Shown here piece after piece: positions 1-9,135 of a stretch of DNA of 23,224 nt. This stretch comes from Gymnopilus junonius (lineage: Eukaryota; Basidiomycota; Agaricomycetes; Agaricales; Galerinaceae), in contig JADNYJ010000487.1 of assembly GCA_015501075.1 (NCBI GenBank), positions 1 to 23,224 on the forward strand, read 5' to 3'. The notes beneath the pieces are model-generated. The model had not been told where the DNA came from. It searched no databases and saw only the letters and a program-made list of their open reading frames with translations. The position numbers were made by a program, and so were the translations under genes. Position 1 is the stretch's first letter; every line of letters begins with the position of its first letter.

Positions 1-845
1 ACCGGACTCTGGAAGATATCGAAGCCGCAGTGGAAGACCCTGATGACCTCACATACCAGCTGCTCAAAATTATCTCATCATTTAGAGAACGCTGGGAAAC
101 CTTCGAGTTGACCATGCCGCCAAATGTATATTGTCGATATGAACCTAAGATATTTGCTTCTCCAGATGCGCTTAGGTCGCTTACGACTCTACGATTGAAC
201 CTCTATCATACTGAAGTATCTTCACCTGGTGGCCACGACATTCCGACCCCAATCCCTTAATACTCTTGGGTGCACCCCAAGTGCACAAGCTTTCGCTGGT
301 TGGAGGCCCCTACGAACTTGCAGACATGGCACCACACCCTTTGTTTGGCCGCCAATTGACGCACTTCAGTTGCCACCTTTCATTTAACTTTGGCAGAAAC
401 ATTAATGTTGTTCAAAGCATATGAACCTCGCAGTTCCTTTCTTGCATTTGACCTAAAGTGGCTTCTTGTTAATGCAGATCCCGGATCAGAAAGCTCTGTC
501 ATTCTACCACATCTCGAAGTATTTGAATGGTCGCCTGGATTAGTTGCGGACAAAACTGTCCTCCAGTTTATCATTCAATGAATGGATCCACTAGCCGCAT
601 CCGGAGTGGCTGCATTGAAGCGTGTGTGGATCATATTCGCAAGAGGACAGGAATTAGACATTCTTGAGGAAGTGAGGCGACACCGGCACGAAAAATTGAA
701 ATCAGAAAGTGTGCAACTCTCTGATATTAAATTGGAACTCAATTACCCTCTGCTGCTGGCCAGAAAGGAACCCAACCAACTTTCCTCGTCCCACGGTCTC
801 AATAATCGAAATCGGACATGGGATTATCCAGCCAACACTTATTGA
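1..845 (+). pseudogene. 3' part of a broken F-box/LRR-type gene (5' end outside window)
   Basis: The frame is open from the window edge and reads like the C-terminal half of an agaricomycete F-box protein: leucine-spaced segments (SLTTLRLNL, then VHKLSLVGGPYELADM in another frame, then LPHLEVFEW) and a helical tail (RVWIIFARGQELDILEEV). No F-box is visible because the 5' end lies outside the window. The reading is broken near 256 (a CCC run that would restore the frame as CCCC), near 393 (a T run in AACTTTGG) and by an in-frame TGA at 579-581. The same frame continues normally after that stop to TAA at 843-845, so the TGA looks like a nonsense change rather than a gene end. It does not obviously belong to the A/B/C family at 3.9-9.0 kb, because it lacks their terminal signature. 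Function is inferred from overall texture only: such proteins usually serve as substrate adaptors of SCF ubiquitin ligases. Confidence 0.5.
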
Positions 846-1144
846 AGGATTGGAATACTTTCTGTGAAGCCCACCTCTGCCTTTATCCCTTATCTGCACA
901 GTAAGTGGTTGACTATTGTTCAAATTACAACGTACGTGGTTGTCGGCAAAGGCACTGCCTTCTCAAGCATCCCACAAAAAAAGAGAAATTATAAGGAACT
1001 ACATTTGATTTGGTGCCTTGAGGCGAGGGGAGAAGGGCGAGAATTGTATGTATGTACGTATGTAAGTAATGCAATTTGTAAACAAAGACTGCAGTTGTTG
1101 GCGTCAAAGAACCAGTCTAAAGAGATAAGAAAAAAAGGAACGCT
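846..1144. other. intergenic space between two converging genes
   Basis: This is the tail-to-tail gap between the broken F-box gene on the left and the Hsp110 gene on the right. Both should have their 3' untranslated regions here. No coding frame looks real. The only notable feature is a short degenerate TGTA repeat at 1045-1069. Confidence 0.5.
1045..1069. repeat. degenerate TGTA microsatellite
   Basis: About six units of TGTA with substitutions (TGTA TGTA TGTA CGTA TGTA AGTA). It lies in the probable 3' UTR or spacer between converging genes. No function is inferred. Confidence 0.75.
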
Positions 1145-3728
1145 CTAATCAACATCCATCTCAGATGGGCCCTTATCCTCCTTCTGCGGTGGTGGCGGGG
1201 CGGGCCTGCTCCTCCGTCTTGGGCGTCTGCGTACCAGGCGTGCCCCCAGAGGGAGTAAAAATCGGCTTGGGCTTGGGCTTGGTCAAAATCGGGATAGCAA
1301 AGTAGATGATCTCATCCCTCTTCTTCTCGATCTCCGCGCTGGTCAAAACCGGGTCGACGTTCTTCGGTCGCTCGCTCTGCCTGACGGTCTGGTCCTCGAG
1401 CCACTTCTGGATAGTCGCGACCTTCTCGACGACGGCTTGCTTGTCCTTCTCGTCGATGTGGGCGTACTTTTCGTCGTTGGACGTCGCTTGGGACATGTAG
1501 TTGTTGAGCGTCTCGCGGAGGTTGGCGGTGGACTTTTTGCGCTCGTCGACTTCTTTGTAGCGGAAGGCGATGGGGTCGCCGAGTTTCTTGAGCGCGTCGA
1601 GGCGGCGACATAGGCGGATTTGGTGGCTTCCTCTCCTTCCTCGGTGTACAACCAGTCCTCGGCTTCTTGGAGACCCTGCAAGAGAGCTGACTTTTCTTCT
1701 GCTTGCACGAAAGGTGCATAACGATCTTCGAGCTTGCCGCGCGTGTCGTAGACGTACTCCTCAACAGCGTTTTGCGGTCCTGTCACGAAAGAAAAAAAGT
1801 CAATAACATGAACAAAAAGGAAAGGGGGAATTCAGAAGAAAACTGACCTCGGTATCCATCACCAGCTTATCAGCAGCGTGCATCTGACTCTCCTCCTCCT
1901 TCCATTTCTCAACATAGACTTGTCAAGCGACGTATTCGTAGCAACGAACGGAATGTCCTTCTTCTTCACCACACGCTTCTTCTTGGGTGCAGCAGCAGGA
2001 GCACCTTCAGCAGAAGCATCCACATCCATCGCCGCATCCTCCTTCTCCTCCACCTCCTCAACGTACGCCTGCTCAAATGACATGATACCGTGCAAGTTCA
2101 ACCTTGTCTTGAGCTTGACAGTGGTAGCATCCCCGTTGGGCTGAACAGGCACGTCCTTGGCGGTGAACGTTCCAACCCAAGGGTTGATCGAACCAGGGAG
2201 GCCGTTAGGCTCAGCATAGGCCGCCTCGATCGAAAACGCCTCCTTGCGGTAGAACGAGAGAACCTTGGTGGAGGGAACAGAGTTGCCGTGAGGGAAGACG
2301 AGCAGCTCGGTATCGTCATCAGGATCAGTAGGAGACGCCTCCCAGAGGGTTTTGATGGGGAATTGGTTGATATCCGTAATGTGGAAATCACGGACGCGGA
2401 AGACGGGGGACAGCATGGCGCATGCAAAGGTGGCACCACGGGCGACGGCCTCATCCTGGTTGAGGGTGAGGGAGAGTGTCTTGCCAGGGAAGGCATCTTG
2501 GATGCGCTGACGGATAGCTGGGACACGGGTGCTGCCACCGATGAGCTCAACAGCATCGATTTGGTCAAGGGTAAGACCAGAGTCGGCCAAAGCGCGCTGA
2601 ATGGGAGCAGGGATGCGGTCCAGGAGGTGTGAGATGAGGCCTTCGAGCTCCTCGCGAGTCAATTTGGAAGTGGCATCGACGTCAGTCACAATGGATTCCA
2701 CGTTAAGGACGCCCTCTGCATTGGCGGACAGAACCTTCTTGAGCTTTTCACAGCCGGCGGTAAGACGGAAGGAGGCCTTGGCGTTGGACATGACGTCAAT
2801 CTTGTACTTGCCCTTGAACTCCTCAGAAAAGTGTTCCACAAGGGCATAGTCGATATCGCGTCCACCCAGGTTGTTTTCGTACGCGGTGCTCTTGACGGTG
2901 AGCTGGCCCTTGGAGAACGCCACAACCGAAACGGAGAACCCAGCGTGGCCAGCGTCGATGAAGACGACATGACGGGGGGTTTCGGGCTCTGGGAGATCAG
3001 ACTTGGTGATACCGTATCCGAGAGCAGCAGCGGTGGTGTCATTGATGAGTCGGAGCACGTTGAGGTTGGCGATCGAGGCCGCATCAATAAGAGCCCGGCG
3101 CTGGATCTCGGTGAACCACACTGGAACAGAGATAACGATGTCGGAGACGGTGGTCTTGAGCTCAACACCGGCGATGTCGCGCAGCTTGCCAAGGTACATG
3201 GCCACGAGCTGCGTATACGACAGGGTGGTCTTTTCACCGCGATAGGTAACCTAAATCGATAGATAAAGTCATCAGTAAACACGAGGTGAAATTTTTTGAG
3301 AAAAGCAAAGCAAGCGTACCTCTGCACCAATGGATCCATTAGCATCAACGAGCTTGCTGTTGATGAACTTTTTCTCGACCTCCTGCACCTGGGTGTCATT
3401 GAGAGTGCGGCCGATCAATCGTTTCAGAGAGCCGATGGTGTTTTTGAAGTTGGATGTCTCCTGGGTTTTTGCTGCTTCACCTATCGCGCGTTGCTTGGGC
3501 CCAAAGGCAACTAACGATCTGCAAAAAAGAGAGTCAATATGGAATCGTAGCAGAAGGACAAGAGAAAACACACGGTGTTGCGCGATTGGAGACTTCATTG
3601 GTGATAATATCGATACCTCGGTGTCTCGCTACACCAATCTAGAGACGACATGAGTGCCTCTGCCAATAAAAGAGAGGAAAACATACCTTTGAGTGAAGAG
3701 TACCAAAATCAATACCGACGACAGCCAT
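1145..3728 (-). CDS. Hsp110-family heat-shock protein (Sse1/Hsp88-like), with C-terminal frame breaks
   Basis: Cytosolic Hsp110 proteins are nucleotide-exchange factors for Hsp70 and hold unfolded clients. Five exons can be read: 3728-3687, 3638-3574, 3518-3320, 3250-1848 and 1779-1145, with GT...AG introns of 48, 55, 69 and 68 bp. The start MAVVGIDFGTLHSK is typical. The nucleotide-binding domain follows with GVARHRGIDIITNEVSNRATP, LINDTTAAALGYG and VELIGGSTRVPAIR. Next come the beta-sandwich, an acidic/lysine loop (VEEVEEKEDAAMDVD, PKKKRVVKKKDIPF) and the C-terminal helices (NAVEEYVYDTRGKLEDRY, EAEDWLYTEEGEEATKSAYV). The protein ends SEMDVD at a TAG at 1145-1147. Expected length is about 780 residues, normal for the family. 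The first 60% is intact. The rest is broken near 1913, 1770-1773, 1604-1605 and 1197-1204, each at a base run. The family call is certain; whether the breaks are real is not. A divergent promoter with a heat-shock element lies upstream. Confidence 0.95.
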
Positions 3729-3805
3729 GGGGGAGTAAAGAATCTAGCAAAACTGATCCAAAAGATTTTGCTCGCCTACCACTTTATCATCTTCCGTTTC
3801 GGCAC

Positions 3806-3830
3806 ATTCCAGAGGGTTCCACGACATTCC
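3806..3830. promoter_or_regulatory. step-type heat-shock element upstream of Hsp110
   Basis: Three nTTCn units (ATTCC 3806-3810, GTTCC 3816-3820, ATTCC 3826-3830) are separated by exactly 5 bp each. This is the arrangement described for step-type heat-shock elements bound by the Hsf1 trimer in yeast. It lies 78-102 bp upstream of the Hsp110 ATG (3728), inside the 143-bp divergent promoter shared with F-box gene A (ATG at 3872). The match and spacing are seen directly; binding is inferred. Confidence 0.6.
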
Positions 3831-3871
3831 CCGCTTCCTTTTTGGGCCTCTCATCCGGAATCTCCACAGCA

Positions 3872-5017
3872 ATGGACTGGCTTCCTCCAGAGCTCCTCTC
3901 CAACATCTTTACTGAATATGTCAGGGATCGCCTCCCTCTTATTGGCGGCAGTTGAACCTCTCCATCCATGGCAGTCTCTTTGACGCATTCTTTGTCACTT
4001 TACCCAATATACCATGCCTGGAAGACCTTCAACTTCTTGGTCCTAACGACCCTTTGCTGAGTGACTTCCTCTTACGAACAAACACCCTGTCTCAAAACAC
4101 TGCAACTTGGTGGAATTGACCTGCAATCAATCAGATATCATGCCAAATTTACGCAGCTGACTTTGTTAAAATTGAAGTGTGAGCACGCAGACGAGGTACT
4201 CGACATGCTTCACTGGGCCAACAGCCTCGAAAAGGGTGTTTTCTCGATAAAGTCGAGCCAAAGGTCCTCCAAACACATTACTCACAACCGTCTCAAATAT
4301 TTGGAAATAAAGCCGGAGACGAAGGAGGTTGCCCCTCTTCTACTCGACAATCTCACACTTCCTTCCCTAACTCGCTTTTCTTACCACGTATTCATCCATG
4401 ATTTCAATAATCCTTTCCCTACCAAAGCCTTCATTTCTTTCCTACGCCGGTCTCAGATCTCAATTTTACAGGAATTTGAAATCAAAGCTGGGAATTCCTG
4501 GATGATGGATGAATATCTTTTCCGAATCCTTCGATCTCTACCACCCATCAGGCGACTATCACTGGTATGCTATCCGATATCGATGAAGCTGCTATGGCTT
4601 GGAAATGATTTCTTCTCGAAATTCGCACAAATCCTCATTTCCCACTTTCCTGGCTTAGAAGAGTTACATCTGAATGTTCCAAATCCCCTCCCATTTTCAT
4701 GGAATATTTTCCTCGGCTTTTTGGAGTCTACTTATGCATCCTTTTTGGATGCTCCATCCAGCTCAAATTCTGCTAATCAGAAATCCTCCCTACGGACCCA
4801 TATCAATATTCGACTCTACATACAGCTCTCCGCAAAAGCATCCCCTCCATACATTGAAGCAAGTGTCGCCTCTCAATTAGCCAACTCGGACTGGAACCAT
4901 TTTTTATCCCTAAAAGTTTTGGACAAGATGAAGGGGACGGACTTGGTACAGGATTCTTTATCATTCATCAGGAGGAGGAAGGGAAGAGTTCAGGCTTCGG
5001 TTGCAAGTGCGAGTTAG
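3872..5017 (+). pseudogene. F-box/LRR-type protein, tandem copy A (shortened, frame-broken)
   Basis: The ATG at 3872 opens MDWLPPELLSNIFTEYVRD, a clear F-box start (LPPELL..IF). Leucine-rich segments follow: NIPCLEDLQLLGP, CLKTLQLGGIDL, LTLPSLTRFSYH, LQEFEI and FPGLEELHLNVPNP. The C-terminus carries the array signature SLKVLDKMKGTDLVQDSL and ends at TAG 5015-5017. The last 318 codons (from 4061) are open. Two frame breaks lie upstream: near 3952-3953, where TT would need to be TTT, and near 4080-4082. The stretch between F-box and leucine-rich part is only about 30 residues. It lacks the CKNWRE...PSLW segment found in copies B and C, so about 150 residues seem deleted. F-box proteins link targets to SCF ubiquitin ligase through Skp1. 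This copy may be a remnant, or a short gene with sequence errors. It starts 143 bp from the divergent Hsp110 gene. Confidence 0.6.
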
Positions 5018-5190
5018 ACAGGTAAATAGACCATTTAATCTTGTTCACTGCTTAATTCATGAACACCCTCCGACGAATCGGATGAAACACACCTTCATAG
5101 TCTTCTAGACAGACTGTTGATGCATCTGATGTGCTAACCACTTGGCGGCTAATCAAGCGCGCGCCGTCGCTGCGCACCAGAAGTTTACCT

Positions 5191-5200
5191 CACGTGACGT
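5191..5200. promoter_or_regulatory. E-box/CRE-like 10-mer CACGTGACGT upstream of copy B
   Basis: CACGTG (a palindromic bHLH/bZIP-type core) overlaps TGACGT (half of a cAMP-response element). The same 10 bases occur in reverse orientation upstream of copy C at 7267-7276. A role as a regulatory site is inferred only from the shared position upstream of paralogues. Confidence 0.3.
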
Positions 5201-5443
5201 GACCTCGGGTAATCAAAACCAAGAAAGTAAGTATGATCAAGCTCTGAGCGTAAGGTAAAGGAAGCGGGGAGACCTGGCATCTCGTGGCCAAACTGAATGT
5301 CCCAAATGAAGGGTTCAGGGCGCATTCTGGAATCTGGTCCTTTCACTTCAAGCTTCAAGGCGACTAAGTAAGCAATCCCCTTACAATGTGTTGATGCCTC
5401 TTGTAACTCACAGAATTTTTTTGGAAGCCAGGCTAGGTTCTGC

Positions 5444-7093
5444 TTGAAGTCACTCAACCACTTGTGGACAGGAGGAGGCAGAGTACGATCCAAGCAGATC
5501 GAGATTGAGAACAACGGTCTGTGCCACGTCTGCTCCAAGATCACAACGCTGGACACCGAAATACAGCGTACCTTCCACTTGTTGAATGTGCTGGTGCTCG
5601 AATGCGATACTGCACTCAAGGAGGAAGTTAACCACATCCATGACCCGCTCATCCGACGGCTCCCAACTGAACTCGTTATTGCGGATTTTTTTCCTGCTGC
5701 ATCGCAGATCGTGAACCTTTTTCCCTCGGCTCTGATGGTCGGCTCAGTCCGTTTTCCAAAGATGACTGCTCAAAACCCCTTGTGTTTTCTGCCATTTGTA
5801 AAAATTGGAGAGAAAAGATGTTCTCTGCCCCTTCTCTCTTGGATGACTCTCAATGTCTACGCCTATGTCGCTGAACACATTCCTGCCCAAAAACTGTTGC
5901 TGACTCAATGGATAGATCGTGCCAGGCTTCTTCCGTTGGATATTTCTATGCTCTGCACAGATTCACCTATTGCACTCAAGGAAACTGATTATTATCCGGT
6001 GCCATTGGCGAACATCCTTCGGAGCCATGCCGTTCGCTGGCACAAACTGACTTTGTCGTTGAGACCACATCTCATTCTCCGACTCTTCGCAGGCTCGGTT
6101 AATGTACCTGCCCTACACGAGATCTGATTTGAACCCATCCTTTCTATTCAAATTTTGTAGTCCAGTTACCAGAATACCTCTAGTAAAGAGCTTTCAAACC
6201 AACATCTTCGTACATCTAAACAAGATCACAACTCGATGGTCGGACCTGGTGGTGTGCCACATGGCTTACCTCCACGTGGACAAAGTCTGTGAGATTCTCC
6301 GATGCGCAAGCAATGCCGAATCGTGCGTCTTTGCTCAAATATCGGTCGACCTACAGCGTTTTCTTCTTCCTAATGAACCGACCGTTCATACCTGTCTCAA
6401 AGACTTGGAGCTACGACCTACAACATCTGACAGTTTGCCTGCCATATTCGATCAACTCTCACTTCCCTCTCTCACTCGCCTCGTCTACAACGCCACGCAG
6501 TATAATGGGCGATCCCTTTCCCTATAAGCAACCTCATTTCTTTCTTGCATCGTTCTCGGTGTGTCGTACTGCAGGAATTTGAAATTATAGGGGAGAACGG
6601 CTCTATAACAGACGAAACTTTTATTGAGGAACTAGAATCCATACATCCATCAGACACTTATCACTGAGATGTGCTGGTGAAGAGACATCATGGCTGTGGT
6701 TGACGGATCAAATCTTTCAACAGTTCGGAGGAGTCTCTGGATTTTTCCTCCCCCATTTAGAAGAATTGCATTTGGATGTTTCTGACCCCTCCCTTTTCTT
6801 GGGACAGCTTCCTCATCTTTTTGGAAGAAAATCTCTGCATCATTTTTAGGCATCTTGTCGAATGATGTCGACAGCAATCCTACCAATAAAGAGCCCTCAT
6901 CACGGCGGGTCCACATCGATATCCGCCTCCATCTGCGGATCCCGTCAGATTCTTCCCGCCGTACATTCAACCACACGTTGTAGCCCAACTAGCCAATTCC
7001 GACTGGAATAAATTAATATTCCTGAAGATCTCGGACAAGCTAACAGGAACAGATTTGATCCAGGAATATTTACCTTTTGGTTTGGACGCTTAA
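5444..7093 (+). pseudogene. F-box/LRR-type protein, tandem copy B (frame-broken)
   Basis: The order is a short coil (EIQRTFHLLNVLVLECD), F-box-like IRRLPTELV at about 5651-5677, the CKNWREKMFSAPSL segment in a shifted frame (5784-5840), WMTLNVYAYVAEHIPAQKLLL, and leucine-rich parts (LSLPSLTRLVYN, LISFLHRSRCVVLQEFEI, LPHLEELHLDVSDPS). The C-terminal signature is FLKISDKLTGTDLIQEYL, ending at TAA 7091-7093. No ATG opens the first frame; the 5444 boundary is simply where it becomes open. Frames change near 5776-5779, 5838-5841, about 6127, 6527 and 6640-6840. The first two offset each other, so the frame resumes after the CKNWRE motif. Alignment to copy A is good throughout the C-terminal half (PPYI...QLANSDWN in both). 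Probably an SCF adaptor relic. Sequence error may account for some breaks, but the missing start argues for decay. Confidence 0.55.
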
Positions 7094-7418
7094 CGAGATA
7101 CATGTACTAGGTAACATGGGAACTGTCTTCAATTTTACTTTAATTAATTAATTAAGCCAGTTCGAAAACTCGCGCATACACGTAATACATAGCACTTGCA
7201 GTCCGTACGTATACGGTTCTACGAATTCCAAGCGGTTTTATTTAGGAGAGTTTAGGAGGCGCACTAACGTCACGTGGGCGAAGTGCGACTGAGAGTCAGA
7301 CTGATCCAGTTTCTTCAAGTGTCTGGTACAAGCTCAGCTCTCTCTGCTTTTAAACATATTTACATCGAGTTTACCTTGAAACCACTCAATCTCCCCTTGC
7401 ACCACACAAATTCAGAAT
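7094..7418. other. spacer between F-box copies B and C
   Basis: No convincing coding frame. It holds a TTAATTAATTAATTAA run at about 7140-7155 and the 10-mer ACGTCACGTG at 7267-7276. It presumably contains the 3' region of B and the former promoter of C. Confidence 0.4.
7267..7276. promoter_or_regulatory. ACGTCACGTG upstream of copy C (reverse of the site upstream of B)
   Basis: This is the exact reverse complement of 5191-5200. It lies about 143-152 bp upstream of the copy C ATG (7419). Retention of the same 10-mer upstream of two paralogues suggests an inherited promoter element; direct function is unknown. Confidence 0.3.
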
Positions 7419-9023
7419 ATGGATATTAGCCAACTCATCCAGAATCGGCCTCCGTCTGCAGTAGCAGTGGACTTCATCTTGCCCAAATAGTTGATCCAAA
7501 GCAGATGCGAAATTGGTGACGACGATCTTTGCACTGTTTGATCAAAAATTAACAACACTGGTACTCAAATACAGCACACTTTTCGTTTGTTGAACGCACT
7601 TGTGCTGGAGTGGCAGATTCTTTGCCTCCTATGTCACAGATTGTGAACCTCTTTTGTCAATAACGAAGACGGCCGCCCCAACTATTTCTCCAAAGTGGAC
7701 TGTTCGGCACCCCTCATCCTTTCCACTGTTTGTAAAAGCTGGAGGGAAATCGAATAACACGCCATCACTTTGGATTTCTCCAAATATCTATCTTTATTCC
7801 TATGAAAAAAGTCTTCAAATGGAGCTAGTTGCTCAACTCAATGGCTAGGTCGATCTGGACGTCTTTCTTGGATATTACCATGTCTAATCTGAAAGGTTGG
7901 CTGCTATGCAGCCTCCAGTATCAAGGCTTCACATTCCTTAGAAGATTTTTTTGAAGGTATAAAAGTGTATCGTACACATTGGTGAAAGTTGAAACTCAGT
8001 CTTTCATATGAACTTATTCCGCTCTCTTTAGAGATATACAGCAATGTGCATCTCTGAAAGCCCTTCACCTGCATAGGAATCGTTGCACCAGTCCAATTAT
8101 GGAATTTCCTCTACCGGAGACACCTGCTGTCAAGACGTTTGAAAGTCACATTTACTTGCATTCATTCGAAATCCCTCAAAAATGGACCAATTTGACTTCA
8201 TGCCACTTGACGTGGATGTTTTTGGTGCGGACGATGCATTGGAAATTTTGAGACGGGCTGACAATCTGGAGAGGGGCGAATTCTTAATAGACAAGTCAAC
8301 TAGCGGGCGCTACCTTCCCTCCGAACCCATCACCCATCACCGTCTCACGCATTTGGAAATACTGACGGTGGGGGATCCGGGCCCCATACCTTTTCCTTGA
8401 TCAAATAATTCTCCTTCCATGGTCGCTTTTTTACAATGTAACATGGCTATCATATGCCAATCCTTTCGAATTCTATCGAATCGTTCATTGTTTTTTATGT
8501 CGGTCAAGCATTTCAACGATAGAGGAATTCGAAATAAAAGGTTCGGCTACTACATAGAAGACGACCACCTCATTCAATCTTGCGGAGTATACCAGCCATA
8601 AAGCGATTGGGCTTGAAATGTCCCTCACCGATAGGCCTAAATGACCTGGTTGACAATCGATTCTTCGAAATTTTAACCACACACGGAAGGGTATTCAGCA
8701 CAATCGCACGTTTCTACTGACCTTGAAGGCTTGCGAATAGATATTTGCAACCCCGGCATTCTCATGGGACACGTTCCTCATATTTCTTGAATAAGGCAAG
8801 AGCACCGGTCAAATTCACGATCGGGAAATATTCCAATGAACGTTGAAATTCCTATTGTTACACAGTTGTATGATATTCGTCTCAACTTGCAAATATATTC
8901 CCCACCATACTTGAACCGGGCATAGCCTCTCAACTTGGAAGTTGTTCCCGCTGCACATTCATATCTCTGAAGATTTTGGACAAGGTGAAGCGGACGGATT
9001 TGATTCAGGAAGCTTTGTTTTAA
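7419..9023 (+). pseudogene. F-box/LRR-type protein, tandem copy C (pseudogene)
   Basis: The ATG at 7419 opens MDISQLIQNRPPSAVAVDF, but the same frame meets TAG at 7488-7490 and TGA at 7539-7541. The latter stands where copy B has Cys (CTV-stop-SK against CHVCSK). After LLNALVLEW the sequence jumps straight to the part matching B downstream of its F-box, so the F-box is missing. Later pieces match the family in various frames: CKSWREI and NTPSLWISPNIYLY near 7722-7800, LKALHLHRNR at about 8055, DDALEILRRADNLERGEF at about 8230-8280, and IEEFEIKG near 8520. The C-terminal signature is SLKILDKVKRTDLIQEALF, ending at TAA 9021-9023. A lost G near 8908 would put PPYLEPGIASQL in frame. In-frame stops plus loss of the F-box make this the most clearly dead copy. 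Confidence 0.65.
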
Positions 9024-9135
9024 AGTCAAGATGCCGATGTACGATGAGAGATCTATATAAGCTACTAGTACACATATATAATGAAACAAGCAAGTGATAA
9101 TCAATTATCCATGAAGAAGTTGATGCCCATTGAAT

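Noticed and set aside
1859..1925. Alternative Hsp110 C-terminus ending MLRNGRRRRVRCTLLISW
   Set aside because: The basic tail comes only from the frame break near 1913. The other frame gives the family sequence QMHAADKLVMDTE up to a normal intron.
2090..2632. 180-codon plus-strand open frame
   Set aside because: It is antisense to the well-supported Hsp110 exon 4 and shows no family features.
5185..5652. 155-codon minus-strand open frame
   Set aside because: It lies opposite copy B, whose plus-strand reading matches copy C. It has no motif of its own and is best explained as a shadow.
5838..6127. Treating the open frame 5444-6127 as one intact protein
   Set aside because: The frame is kept only by two offsetting shifts that destroy the conserved CKNWRE segment, so it is not a faithful protein.
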